The notes under the pieces were generated by a model that did no database searches, had not been told where the DNA came from, and saw nothing but the letters and a program-made list of their open reading frames with translations. From Cephaloticoccus sp. (GTDB taxonomy: Bacteria > Verrucomicrobiota > Verrucomicrobiia > Opitutales > Opitutaceae): a stretch of DNA of 64,000 nucleotides. The stretch lies in contig JAURHD010000004.1 of assembly GCA_030833445.1 (NCBI GenBank), positions 121,586 to 185,585 on the forward strand, read 5' to 3'. Of this stretch, positions 30,783 to 39,459 are shown one piece after another; the stretch's first letter is position 1; each line of letters begins with the position of its first letter. Made by a program: the position numbers and the translations under genes.

Positions 30783-32210
30783 GTGAACGACTCCACGCCC
30801 ATCACCAACGTCCTCGCCGAACGCTACGCTTCCCCCGCCATCAAGGCCATCTGGTCCCAGACCGGGCGCGTCGGTTTGGAGCGTGATTTCTGGATCGCGG
30901 TCATGAAGGCCCAGCGCGACCTCGGGGTGCCCATTCCCTCCGAGGCGATCAAGGACTACGAAAAAGTGAAGGATCAAATCGATCTAGTCGCCATCGACCA
31001 GCGCGAGCGCGTCACCTTGCATGACGTGAAGGCGCGCATTGAGGAATTTTCCGACCTCGCCCACCGCCAGTTCATCCACCTCGGGCTCACCAGCCGCGAC
31101 CTGACCGAAAACGTCGAGCAGCTGCAGATCCTGAGGTCGCTGAAGGTCGTCCAGCTCAAGGCCGCTGCCGCGCTAAACGGACTCGCGGGTCAGGCCGAGT
31201 CCCACCGCGACCTCATGCTCACCGGCCGGACGCACAACGTTCCCGCCCAGCCCACTACCCTCGGCAAACGCATCGCGATGTTCGGCGAGGAACTGTTGAT
31301 CGCCTTCACGCGCCTCAGTGAACTCATCGAACGCTACCCGGTGCGCGGTCTCAAGGGCGCTGTCGGCACGCAGCTCGACCAACTCACTTTGCTCGGCGGC
31401 GACAACAGCAAGGTCGACCAGCTCGAGCGCCGCGTGATCAAGCATCTCGGTTTCCGCGGTTCGCTCAGCGCCGTCGGCCAAGTTTATCCGCGCAGCCTCG
31501 ACTTCGAGGTCGTCACCGCGCTGCACCAGATCGCCGCGGCCGCTGCCAGTTTCTCCACCACCCTCCGCCTCATGGCCGGCCAGGGGCTCCTCACCGAGGG
31601 TTTCCAAAAAGGCCAGGTCGGCTCGTCCGCGATGCCGCACAAGATGAACGCCCGCAACTGCGAGCGCATCTGCGGCTTCACTACCATTCTCAGCGGCTAT
31701 GTCACCATGACCGCCGGGCTCGCCGGACACCAGTGGAACGAGGGCGACGTCTCCTGCTCCGTCGTGCGCCGCGTCGCGCTGCCCGATGCCTTCTACGCCA
31801 TCGACGGCCTGCTCGAAACCTGGCTCAACGTCCTCCAGCAGATGAACGTGTTCTCCGCCGTCATCGCCGCGGAAAACGAGCGCAACCTCCCCTTCCTCGC
31901 CACCACCACAATCCTGATGGAATCCGTGAAGGCGGGCGCCGGCCGCGAGACCGCCCACGAGGCCATCAAGGAGCACGCCCTCGCCGCCGCCCAGGCCATC
32001 CGTGCCGGTGGTGAAGCCGACATGGTCGGTCGTCTTTCCGGGGACAAACGCCTCAAACTCAGCAAGACCGCCCTGCGCCGCATCCTTTCCGAGAGCCACC
32101 GCTTCGTTGGCGCGGCCCCGCATCAAGTGGACGCTTTCGTCACCGAGGCCCGCCGTATCGCCAAGCGCCACAAAGGCGCGGCCGATTACCAGCCGGGCAA
32201 ATTGCTGTAA
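30783..32210 (+). CDS. purB: Adenylosuccinate lyase
   Basis: 475 residues of the fumarase/aspartase superfamily, catalysing two steps of purine synthesis (SAICAR to AICAR, adenylosuccinate to AMP). Visible are HLGLTSRDLTENVEQLQ, the catalytic His region in LTGRTHNVPAQPTTLGKR, and the mobile signature loop GSSAMPHKMNARNCERI with its catalytic Ser. The start is a GTG at 30783. The length is slightly more than the short purB type and like that of Gram-negative and eukaryotic-like forms. Confidence 0.93.
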   Translation: MNDSTPITNVLAERYASPAIKAIWSQTGRVGLERDFWIAVMKAQRDLGVPIPSEAIKDYEKVKDQIDLVAIDQRERVTLHDVKARIEEFSDLAHRQFIHLGLTSRDLTENVEQLQILRSLKVVQLKAAAALNGLAGQAESHRDLMLTGRTHNVPAQPTTLGKRIAMFGEELLIAFTRLSELIERYPVRGLKGAVGTQLDQLTLLGGDNSKVDQLERRVIKHLGFRGSLSAVGQVYPRSLDFEVVTALHQIAAAAASFSTTLRLMAGQGLLTEGFQKGQVGSSAMPHKMNARNCERICGFTTILSGYVTMTAGLAGHQWNEGDVSCSVVRRVALPDAFYAIDGLLETWLNVLQQMNVFSAVIAAENERNLPFLATTTILMESVKAGAGRETAHEAIKEHALAAAQAIRAGGEADMVGRLSGDKRLKLSKTALRRILSESHRFVGAAPHQVDAFVTEARRIAKRHKGAADYQPGKLL

Positions 32211-32256
32211 GATGGACGGATGATGACGGTGGGTGTGCAGGTCCCTCTGCAAGCCT

Positions 32257-32280
32257 GACGGGCACAAGGACGTGCCCGTC
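32257..32280. repeat. Hairpin GACGGGCAC/GTGCCCGTC downstream of purB
   Basis: A perfect 9-bp stem (32257-32265 with 32272-32280) and a 6-nt loop, 47 bp after the purB stop. No T-run follows, so it is not a standard intrinsic terminator. It may be a Rho-type or attenuating hairpin, or an intergenic repeat unit. Confidence 0.5.
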
Positions 32281-32448
32281 CACCTTCTGCAAGAGCACCC
32301 GCCGGCCGGTGAAACTGTGTCATCATCGGCACGTTTCCGGCTCTTTTCCGGGCGGTTTGGCCTGCCGGAAAAATAGGGTTTGCCAGTCTCGGCTGGGCTG
32401 CGCCACTTTCTCCCCTCACGTTCTCTTCAAACCTTTTTACCAACTCTC

Positions 32449-33708
32449 ATGTCTGAACTCGTAGGAAATGTCTTGGTGGGCCAGTCCGGCGGACCCACTT
32501 CTGTTATCAACGCCAGTGTCGCGGGCATCGTGGCTGAGGCGCTCAACCACGAGTGCGTAGAGGAAATCTACGGCACTCTGAATGGGGTATTGGGCATCCT
32601 GAACGAGGATTTGATCGATCTGGCATCCGAGTCGCAGCAGCAGATCCGCGCCCTCCGGCACACCCCCGGCGCCGCCCTCGGCACCTGCCGTTACAAGCTC
32701 AAGAAGCAGCAGGATTTCGAACGCGTGCTCGAGGTCTTCAAGGCGCACAACATCCGCTACTTCTTCTACATCGGTGGCAATGACTCGCAGGACACCGCCG
32801 ACAAGATTTCCAAACTCGCCCAAGAACAGGGCTACGAGCTCCGCGTTGTCGGTGTGCCGAAGACGATCGACAACGATCTGGCGGTCACCGACCACTGCCC
32901 CGGCTACGGCAGCGTGATCAAGTATCTCGCCACCACCGTCCGTGAAGTCGCCTGCGACAGCGAGGCCATGGGCCAGGGCGACCTCGTTTCCATCATCGAG
33001 GTCATGGGCCGTTCCGCCGGTTGGATTGCCGCCGGTGCCGCGCTCGCCAAGCGCCGCGACCACCCGCACGATCCTCCGCACCTCATTCTCCTCCCCGAAG
33101 TCCGTTTCAACTCGGCCAAGGTCCTTGAGGACATCCGCCGTGTGCTGAAGCGCGAGAAGTTCTGCTCCATCGTCGTCGCCGAAGGCCTCGTCGATGACGA
33201 CGGCAACTACGTCGCCGCCAATGCCCAAACCGATGCTTTCGGTCATGCGCATCTCGGCGGGGCCGGCGATGCCCTCGCCGACTTGATCGAAGCCAATCTC
33301 CCTGGCGTAAAGGTTCGCGTCGCCAAGCCCGGTCTCATGCAGCGCGCCGCCGCCCACGCCGGTTCCAAGACCGACTCCGATGAGGCTTACCTCGCCGGTC
33401 AGGCCGCCGTCATTGCCGCCGTTGAAGGAGCCACCGACAAGATGGTCACCCTGCTTCGCGGCGACGCCGACACCTACACCTGCGAAACCGGTCTCGCTCC
33501 CCTCAGCGAAATCGCCAACGGCGTGAAGAAGCTTCCCGCCGACTGGATCAACGAAGACGGCGTCAGCATGAACTTCCAGTTCCTCCGCTACGCCCAGCCG
33601 CTGATCCAAGGCGAAAACACCGTGCCGTATGAAAACGGCCTCCCGGTTTACGCCCGCCTCGACAAGGTGCGCGTCGACAAGACCCTCGCGCCCTACGAGA
33701 CCGCGTAA
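32449..33708 (+). CDS. pfp: Diphosphate-dependent 6-phosphofructokinase
   Basis: 419 residues. The nucleotide/PPi-binding start GQSGGPTSVINASVAG and the catalytic PKTIDNDLAVTDHCPGYGS are present. At residues 109-113 the sequence is GGNDS, with Asp112 at the position where ATP-dependent enzymes have Gly; this residue is the known marker of PPi use. It interconverts fructose 6-phosphate and fructose 1,6-bisphosphate reversibly with PPi. ATG 32449 was selected as the family start. A strong terminator follows the gene. Confidence 0.92.
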   Translation: MSELVGNVLVGQSGGPTSVINASVAGIVAEALNHECVEEIYGTLNGVLGILNEDLIDLASESQQQIRALRHTPGAALGTCRYKLKKQQDFERVLEVFKAHNIRYFFYIGGNDSQDTADKISKLAQEQGYELRVVGVPKTIDNDLAVTDHCPGYGSVIKYLATTVREVACDSEAMGQGDLVSIIEVMGRSAGWIAAGAALAKRRDHPHDPPHLILLPEVRFNSAKVLEDIRRVLKREKFCSIVVAEGLVDDDGNYVAANAQTDAFGHAHLGGAGDALADLIEANLPGVKVRVAKPGLMQRAAAHAGSKTDSDEAYLAGQAAVIAAVEGATDKMVTLLRGDADTYTCETGLAPLSEIANGVKKLPADWINEDGVSMNFQFLRYAQPLIQGENTVPYENGLPVYARLDKVRVDKTLAPYETA

Positions 33709-33730
33709 GACAGTCGCTGTCTAATTTATC

Positions 33731-33762
33731 AAAGGCCGGTCGTTCGCGACCGGCCTTTTTTT
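33731..33762 (+). terminator. Intrinsic terminator of pfp
   Basis: A 12-bp perfect stem AAAGGCCGGTCG/CGACCGGCCTTT closed by a TTCG tetraloop (33743-33746) and followed by a run of seven T (33756-33762). It lies 22 bp after the pfp stop codon. The UUCG loop makes this an unusually stable hairpin. Confidence 0.92.
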
Positions 33763-33774
33763 GTTGGATGATAT

Positions 33775-33847
33775 TGTAGGGCGGGGTCGCCGAACCCCGC
33801 CTTAATGATTTGGTATTCGAAGGCGGGATCAGCGATCCCGCCCTACA
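33775..33847. repeat. REP-like double hairpin
   Basis: Two related GC-rich hairpins in head-to-head orientation. The left arm has GGCGGGGT pairing with ACCCCGCC, the right arm GGCGGGAT pairing with ATCCCGCC, and the outer ends TGTAGGGCGGG and CCCGCCCTACA are mutually complementary. Where the arms differ, both stem strands change together, so structure is conserved over sequence. This is the layout of REPIN/BIME elements. It fills the gap between the pfp terminator and the convergent PhyH gene. Confidence 0.75.
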
Positions 33848-33882
33848 TCCGAACAATCCGCGCATTCCGCGGAAAAATATCC

Positions 33883-34635
33883 CTACCTCACCCGCTTGCC
33901 GTCCACGATGAACGGCTCGGCGAAGGCCGCAAGGGACCCGTCGGGACGGCGTAGTGGCTCGGCGGAATACTGCGGCAGGTAAACGCGACGCCAGTTCGGC
34001 GTCGTGTTGAATCCGCTGCGGTGCAGCACCGTGCTGGAGAAACAGGCGATGCTCCCCGCCGGCACAATCACCGGGTCACCGGGATCGGCGCCAAAGTAAC
34101 CTTCGAGGTCATTGCTACCGGGTTGTTGGGTGTGCGGCACGACCTCACGTGTGCCATGCCGCGAATAGGGCAGCAGATACACCGTGCCGTTGGCCACACT
34201 CACATCATCCAGCGTAACCCAGCAAGTAATGTAGGGCCGGTGCGGCGTGCCGACGTAGGCAGAGTCTTGGTGCCAGCTGAACTTCGTGCCTTTCTCCGGA
34301 CCCTTCACCACGAACTGTTCCCAAAACAAATAGGCGCTGTCACCCAGGGTTGCGCGACAGACCTGCTCCATCACATCGCTGTAAATGAACTCCGGCAGCC
34401 GTGTGCCCTCGTGCCGGTTGGCAATAAAGTAGCGGTTGCCCTTGATGTTGAGACCCTGCTGCGTCTCGCCCGCCGCATCCATCTCGGCATCGTAACCGGT
34501 AATCATCTCGGTGCAGACCTCGCGCATCATCGCGAGGTGCTCTGGCGGCACCACGTTTTCGAGGACGAAGAAACCTTCGTCGCGAAATTGTTGACGCAGT
34601 TTTTCCGGAATCAATTCCGGCGAGGCGGTATTCAT
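33883..34635 (-). CDS. Phytanoyl-CoA dioxygenase family protein
   Basis: A 250-residue Fe(II)/2-oxoglutarate oxygenase. The iron triad is HxD in SWHQDSAY (His122, Asp124) and His205 in VLHRSGFN; the 2-oxoglutarate-binding Arg lies in the following RRVYLPQYS. N-terminal LRQQFRDEGFFVLENVV is typical of PhyH members. These enzymes hydroxylate diverse small molecules, and the group is often expanded in sulfatase-rich genomes. It lies 13 bp downstream of the CstA gene on the same strand, probably in one transcript; the substrate is unknown. Confidence 0.87.
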   Translation of the reverse strand: MNTASPELIPEKLRQQFRDEGFFVLENVVPPEHLAMMREVCTEMITGYDAEMDAAGETQQGLNIKGNRYFIANRHEGTRLPEFIYSDVMEQVCRATLGDSAYLFWEQFVVKGPEKGTKFSWHQDSAYVGTPHRPYITCWVTLDDVSVANGTVYLLPYSRHGTREVVPHTQQPGSNDLEGYFGADPGDPVIVPAGSIACFSSTVLHRSGFNTTPNWRRVYLPQYSAEPLRRPDGSLAAFAEPFIVDGKRVR

Positions 34636-34648
34636 GGGAAAATTAAAA

Positions 34649-36487
34649 TCAGACCTTCACGGGTTCGATCGCGTTGTCTTCCAAGATACCCTTGGCACGC
34701 GGGAAGAGCTTGATCGCCTCAATCACCATCCAAACCTCGAGCACGAGCGTGATCATGGCGATACTCACGAGTAGCAGCTTGCCCTGGCTCAACCAGCTCG
34801 GGGTGTCGGCCCCGCCAATGAAAACCTGCCAGATCATCGCCCACATCGGGATGATGAGCATGAAGATCATGGGCAACACCACGAACCACACCGCAATGCC
34901 GCGGCGCCACAGGTAGAACGCAATTACCAGAAACGACAGGCCGCCAAGCAGTTGATTGGTCGCACCGAAAAGCGGCCAGAGCAACAGACCGCCTTTGCCC
35001 GCATTGGCAAAACTCCACGCCTGTCCCGCCGGCGGAGCCGCCGCGATCAGGCCGGCAAAGAAAATCGCCGCGAGTGTCGCCCCGTGCTTGCCGCGCAGCC
35101 AGCCAAAGAGATCAAGCCCGCCCTCGCGGGGGGTGATCGTCGTCGCGAGTTCCTGGATCACGTAGCGTTGCAGACGGCACGCACTGTCGAGCGTCGTGCC
35201 GGCAAACGAAGCCACAAACACCCCCATCATCGCGACGGCGATGGCGCCCGGGATACCGAGTGCCTTGAGAAAATTCGAAGAGCCATCGACGAACGCGCCG
35301 ACCAGCGGGCCGAGACTCGCGGACCACACACTGTATTTCGTCAGCCATGCCTCATGCCCGACCAGCACGCTGCCGTCGGCCTTGGTCAGACCGAGACCGA
35401 TGCCCGCGGCACAGGCGAGAATCACCAACACCGCGAGAAAGCCTTCGGTCAACATGCCACCGTAACCGACGAAACGTGCGTCCGGTTCGTGCTTGAGCTG
35501 CTTGCTGCTGGTGCCGCTGCTGACAAGACAGTGGAAACCGCTGATCGCGCCGCAGGCAATCGTGATGAAAAGGAATGGGAAAATCAGCGGCGCACCGGCC
35601 GGGTTCCAATTGACCATCGGGGCGGCCATTTCGAGGGTCGGCCGCGTGCCGTCGAGCAACGGAGCGCCACCCGCAAAGGCTGCGACGATCAAGCCAACCA
35701 CCAGCAGGCCGAGCACAGAAATCAACTGCAGCGAGTTGATGTAATCGCGCGGTTGCAGGAGCGACCACACCGGCAGCACCGAGGCTACATACGAGTAGAG
35801 CAACAGCAGGACTACCCACGTCCACGAGGACCAAGCGGCCATCGTGGTATTGATCGCGTGCAGCATGCCGGTGTCGCCGTAGATCACGGTCACATACATC
35901 AGCACCAAGGCGATGATCGAAGGCAGGAGCAGACTCGACCCGCGGCGATGCAGCCAGTAACCGATAAACACCGCGATCGGGATTTGAATCGTGCAAGGCA
36001 CGATAGCCGCCGGGTATTGGCGAAACACCGCCGCAATGACCAAACCGAAGATCGCCAACACGATCGTCAGCGCCATGAAGAGAATCAGCAGAAACAGGAG
36101 GCGCACGCGGCGGTTAAGCAACCGACCGGCCACGTCACCGACCGTCTGGCCGTTGTTGCGCAGCGAGACCACCAAGGCACCGAAGTCATGCACCGCGCCG
36201 ATGAAGATCGAGCCCAGCACCACCCAAAGCAGCGCCGGCAACCAGCCCCACATGATGCCGATGGCCGGGCCGACAATTGGACCCGTGCCCGCGATGGATG
36301 CGAAGTGGTGCCCAAAAACCACGCCTTTTGAGGTCGGCACGTAATCCACCCCGTCGGTCAGTTTTTCCGAGGGGCAGAGGTTGCTCGCGGTGAGTTTGAA
36401 GATCTTGCCGCCAAGCCAACGACCATAGGTATGGTAGGCGACAATGAAGCCAAGGCCGCTCAGCAGCGCAATGAGGAGGGTTTGCAT
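34649..36487 (-). CDS. CstA-family peptide/pyruvate transporter
   Basis: 612 residues with about 16 membrane helices. The N-terminal CstA signature is clear: YHTYGRWLGGKIF, DGVDYVPTSKGVVFGHHFAS and IAGTGPIVGPAIG. FASFAGTTLDSACRLQRYVIQE and FANAGKGGLLLWPLFGATNQL further support the family. CstA proteins take up peptides or pyruvate during carbon limitation. It starts the leftward pair with the PhyH gene and is divergent from the FAD-dependent oxidoreductase. Confidence 0.93.
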   Translation of the reverse strand: MQTLLIALLSGLGFIVAYHTYGRWLGGKIFKLTASNLCPSEKLTDGVDYVPTSKGVVFGHHFASIAGTGPIVGPAIGIMWGWLPALLWVVLGSIFIGAVHDFGALVVSLRNNGQTVGDVAGRLLNRRVRLLFLLILFMALTIVLAIFGLVIAAVFRQYPAAIVPCTIQIPIAVFIGYWLHRRGSSLLLPSIIALVLMYVTVIYGDTGMLHAINTTMAAWSSWTWVVLLLLYSYVASVLPVWSLLQPRDYINSLQLISVLGLLVVGLIVAAFAGGAPLLDGTRPTLEMAAPMVNWNPAGAPLIFPFLFITIACGAISGFHCLVSSGTSSKQLKHEPDARFVGYGGMLTEGFLAVLVILACAAGIGLGLTKADGSVLVGHEAWLTKYSVWSASLGPLVGAFVDGSSNFLKALGIPGAIAVAMMGVFVASFAGTTLDSACRLQRYVIQELATTITPREGGLDLFGWLRGKHGATLAAIFFAGLIAAAPPAGQAWSFANAGKGGLLLWPLFGATNQLLGGLSFLVIAFYLWRRGIAVWFVVLPMIFMLIIPMWAMIWQVFIGGADTPSWLSQGKLLLVSIAMITLVLEVWMVIEAIKLFPRAKGILEDNAIEPVKV

Positions 36488-36641
36488 ACGCGTGGGGGTT
36501 CAGGGAACAGACGAAAGTGGGCGGCATTCTCAAAGCCATCGTCCGCAAACTGCAACCTCCGAGCGAACTCTCCCGGTTTCATGACAAACTTCGTCACAAT
36601 GACGTGGCTTTACCGGCGCAGTCCGACTACGTTGTTTCACC

Positions 36642-38288
36642 ATGTCCCACCGTCCCTACTCCGCCGACATCGCCATCATCGGAGGTGGCGTGGGCGGATG
36701 TGCTGCCGCCTTGGCCGCATTGGAAATCGGCGCGCGGGTGGTCATGACCGAGGAAACGGCCTGGATCGGCGGGCAGCTCACCGCCCAAGCGGTGCCACCG
36801 GACGAACATGGTTGGATCGAGCGATATGGCCGCACCGCCAGCTATGCAAAGTTCCGCGAGGCCGTGCGGACCCATTACCGACAGAACACACCGCTGAAGC
36901 CGGAATTTCGCGATAACCCCAAACTCAACCCCGGCAACGGTTGGGTGTCTCCCCTTTGCCACGAGCCCAAGGTCGCCCTCGCGGTGCTCGAAACACTAAT
37001 GGCCCCGCACATACAAAGCGGCCAATTGAAGATCTTGCGGCATCACGCACCTGTTTCCTGCGAACTGAATGGGATGGACCGGATCGCCGCAGTCTTGGTC
37101 AACGATCTCCAAAACGGCAACAGTGCGCGGATCGACGCCCGGATGTTTATCGATGCGACTGAACTCGGGGATCTCATTGGGTTGAGCGGAACTGAACATG
37201 TCACCGGACGCGAATCCCGGGACCAAACCAGTGAACCCAATGCCCTCGAGGTGGCCCAGCCGTGGAACAGCCAGGCCTTTTCCTGGTGCTTCGCGCTGGA
37301 GCACATCGAAGGCGCCGATCATGTCGGCCCACCGCCGCGCGATTACACATTCTGGCGCAACTACCAGGCCTACCTCACCCCGCCGTGGCCCGGCCCGTGG
37401 ATGAGTTGGCACGGATTGAATCCGCGCACGATGGAACCGATGACCTACAAATTCGCGCCGCATCAGGAAAAACTCGGACTTTTTTCCGGGCTGTGGACGT
37501 TTCGCCGGATCATCGATCGCAGCCTCTTCGAACCCGGCACCTATGCCAGTGATGTCGTGATGGTGAACTGGCCGATGATCGACTATTTCGCGGGCGATCT
37601 GGTCACCGCCAATACTGCACAACGTTACAGTTTCTACGACGGCGCGAAGCAACTCAGCCTTTCGGTGCTGCACTGGTTGCAAACGGAAGCGCCCCGCCCG
37701 GACGGTGGCCAAGGCTGGCCGGGACTGCGCCTTCGGCCCGATGTCATGGGCACCGAGGATGGCTTGGCCATGGCGCCTTACATCCGCGAATCACGGCGCA
37801 TCCAAGCCGTGACGACCATTCGCGAACAGGACGTTTCCGCGGCGCACCTGCCCGCCGGTGCGGATCGCGCCCGGGAATTTCCCGACAGCGTCGGCATTGG
37901 CTACTATCGTATCGACCTGCACCCATCCGCCGGCGGCGACAACTACATCGACGTGCCCTCCCTGCCATTTCAAATCCCGCTCGGGGCGTTGATCCCGGTG
38001 CGCATGCAGAACCTGTTACCGGCCTGTAAGAATATCGGCACCACCCACCTCACCAATGGTTGCTATCGGCTGCATCCCGTGGAGTGGAACATCGGCGAAG
38101 TCGCGGGTTTTCTGGCCGCACATTGTCTGCGCGGCGGCCGCAGCATCCACGAGGTTCAATCCGATCCCGCCATGCTCAAACGCTTTCAATCCCTCCTGCA
38201 GGAACGCGGCGTCGAACTGGCGTGGCCGGCGGAACGCCTCGATCCGGCCGAGGGCGATCCCCATGCGCACGTGATGCACTTGGGCTGA
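36642..38288 (+). CDS. FAD-dependent oxidoreductase (FAD_oxidored/PF12831 type)
   Basis: 548 residues. The dinucleotide-binding motif ADIAIIGGGVGGCAAALAAL (GxGxxG) is at about residues 8-27, followed by MTEETAWIGGQLTAQAVPPDE, the family-typical GGQLT segment. A second conserved region, IDATELGDLIGLSG, closes the FAD site, and the C-terminal NIGTTHLTNGCYRLHPVEWNIGEVAG also fits. These proteins occur in polysaccharide-degrading planctomycetes and verrucomicrobia, usually without known substrate. It is divergent from cstA and converges on the Xre gene with no gap. Confidence 0.85.
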   Translation: MSHRPYSADIAIIGGGVGGCAAALAALEIGARVVMTEETAWIGGQLTAQAVPPDEHGWIERYGRTASYAKFREAVRTHYRQNTPLKPEFRDNPKLNPGNGWVSPLCHEPKVALAVLETLMAPHIQSGQLKILRHHAPVSCELNGMDRIAAVLVNDLQNGNSARIDARMFIDATELGDLIGLSGTEHVTGRESRDQTSEPNALEVAQPWNSQAFSWCFALEHIEGADHVGPPPRDYTFWRNYQAYLTPPWPGPWMSWHGLNPRTMEPMTYKFAPHQEKLGLFSGLWTFRRIIDRSLFEPGTYASDVVMVNWPMIDYFAGDLVTANTAQRYSFYDGAKQLSLSVLHWLQTEAPRPDGGQGWPGLRLRPDVMGTEDGLAMAPYIRESRRIQAVTTIREQDVSAAHLPAGADRAREFPDSVGIGYYRIDLHPSAGGDNYIDVPSLPFQIPLGALIPVRMQNLLPACKNIGTTHLTNGCYRLHPVEWNIGEVAGFLAAHCLRGGRSIHEVQSDPAMLKRFQSLLQERGVELAWPAERLDPAEGDPHAHVMHLG

Positions 38289-38483
38289 TCAGTCCCCGGC
38301 GTCGAAAATTTCCTCGATCGGTTTCTTGAACAACCGCGCCAGTTTGAAGGCTAGCGGCAGGCTGGGATCGTATTTGCCCGTCTCGATCGCATTGACGGTT
38401 TGACGCGAGACGCCCAGCTCGTCGGCCAGCGCACCCTGCGACCAGTTTTGTTCAGCCCGTAACTCGCGCAGCCTGTTTTTCAT
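38289..38483 (-). CDS. Small Xre-type HTH regulator
   Basis: 64 residues consisting only of a helix-turn-helix: MKNRLRELRAEQNWSQGALA, then DELGVSRQTVNAIETGKYDP and FKLARLFKKPIEEIF. This is the minimal YozG-type Xre repressor that often accompanies small membrane proteins. The ATG overlaps the stop of the upstream membrane protein gene (ATGA). It probably autoregulates its three-gene operon through the inverted repeat at 39372-39409. Confidence 0.9.
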   Translation of the reverse strand: MKNRLRELRAEQNWSQGALADELGVSRQTVNAIETGKYDPSLPLAFKLARLFKKPIEEIFDAGD

Positions 38484-38905
38484 TGGTAACGGCGGTTGGC
38501 CATGAAACCACCGAGCATCAGGAGCAGGAACATGATGACCGTGGCCCCAGGCAATCCTAGTCCCGGTTGAAACAACATCGTGAGCAGTCCGTTTTCGTGC
38601 AGGACATTGATGGCGGTGGTGGCGAAGATAGTGCCAATCGCAGCAAAGATCCACGCCTCCAGCTGAATGCGGCGCTGCAGTTCATCCATGGCGCGAATCG
38701 CACGGAGCACGGTGCGCACATAGAGCAGCAGCGGCGCGAAGGGCGAAAGCGCCAAGAGCCATTTCAAGGTCGGGCCACTGCCGGCATACTTTTCCAGCAG
38801 GACATGGCTGTAGACGGTCACGGCTCCGGCCACGATCAGCCAGAAGCTTTGCAAGAGGTCCTTCTTGAAGGAATATTGATCACGCGGTGTGTCGGCGGTT
38901 TTCAA
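38480..38905 (-). CDS. Membrane protein paralogue 2 of the Xre operon
   Basis: 141 residues with four predicted membrane helices in two pairs, separated by the cytosolic segment RAMDELQRRIQLEAWIFAAI. The next gene upstream encodes a paralogue with nearly the same segment. There is no signal peptide or catalytic motif. Its stop codon overlaps the HTH start. The function is not known; small four-helix proteins paired with YozG-like regulators are a recurring arrangement. Confidence 0.8.
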   Translation of the reverse strand: MKTADTPRDQYSFKKDLLQSFWLIVAGAVTVYSHVLLEKYAGSGPTLKWLLALSPFAPLLLYVRTVLRAIRAMDELQRRIQLEAWIFAAIGTIFATTAINVLHENGLLTMLFQPGLGLPGATVIMFLLLMLGGFMANRRYQ

Positions 38906-38918
38906 ATGTTGGTATAAA

Positions 38919-39362
38919 TTATTGGTAGCGGCGCGTGGCGCTGGCCGTGCCCAGGCACCACAGGAGGAACATCGTCAGATAGGTGCCGCCCATCTCCAAG
39001 CCGTGCGGAAATTTCTCCCAGACAATTCCGTTGGCGGTGAGGACGTTGATGATCGCACCCACCACCACCGTGCCGATGGCGGCAAACAGCCACGCCTCAA
39101 ACTGAATCCGGCGCTGGAGCTCATCCATGCTGCGGAGCAATTTCACGCCACTGCGCAGGTAAAGCAGTCCGGGTAAAATCGGCAGCAATGTCACGATGAC
39201 TTTTAAGGCGGGAGCCCAATCTGGGTTCGTGCGCACCAAATACAAAGTGATGAGGTAGGTGACCGTCGCCACGGCCAACCACGCATTGAATTTCAATTCT
39301 TTGTGGAGCGAACGGGACGATTTCGTGGACTCTTCTTGGGCAATAGCGGCTGTTTCTTTCAT
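38919..39362 (-). CDS. Membrane protein paralogue 1 of the Xre operon
   Basis: 147 residues. A charged N-terminus of about 25 residues precedes four membrane helices; the central RSMDELQRRIQFEAWLFAAI matches the neighbour's segment at 17 of 20 positions or so, showing tandem duplication. Both proteins also end in the same RRYQ. It is the first gene of the leftward operon, 13 bp before its paralogue. Function unknown. Confidence 0.8.
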   Translation of the reverse strand: MKETAAIAQEESTKSSRSLHKELKFNAWLAVATVTYLITLYLVRTNPDWAPALKVIVTLLPILPGLLYLRSGVKLLRSMDELQRRIQFEAWLFAAIGTVVVGAIINVLTANGIVWEKFPHGLEMGGTYLTMFLLWCLGTASATRRYQ

Positions 39363-39364
39363 GC

Positions 39365-39409
39365 CGCCATGTGTAAAGGTTCCTTGTCACTTGTCAAGCT
39401 CCCTTTACA
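39365..39409 (-). promoter_or_regulatory. Promoter and possible Xre operator of the membrane-protein operon
   Basis: On the minus strand TTGACA (-35) is followed 16 bp later by TACACA (-10-like), which would place the transcription start almost on the ATG at 39362, so the message may be leaderless. TGTAAAGG and CCTTTACA (39372-39379 and 39402-39409) form a perfect 8-bp inverted repeat spanning this promoter, a fit place for the small Xre protein to bind. The elements are seen; their use is inferred. Confidence 0.4.
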
Positions 39410-39459
39410 ACCATTTCTCTATTTTCCGGGTATTTAGTGTATTCCGTAGTGACCCAGAC

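Noticed and set aside
31173..32267. A 364-codon open frame opposite purB
   Set aside because: It is an antisense shadow of purB with no recognisable domain.
32437..33609. A 390-codon open frame on the minus strand opposite pfp
   Set aside because: The product is Gly/Val/Asp-rich without domains; pfp on the other strand has all its motifs.
34952..36331. A 459-codon open frame on the plus strand opposite the CstA gene
   Set aside because: It is a GC-skew shadow: low-complexity Arg/Gln/His-rich product, no start signal, and the opposite strand is a clear CstA protein.
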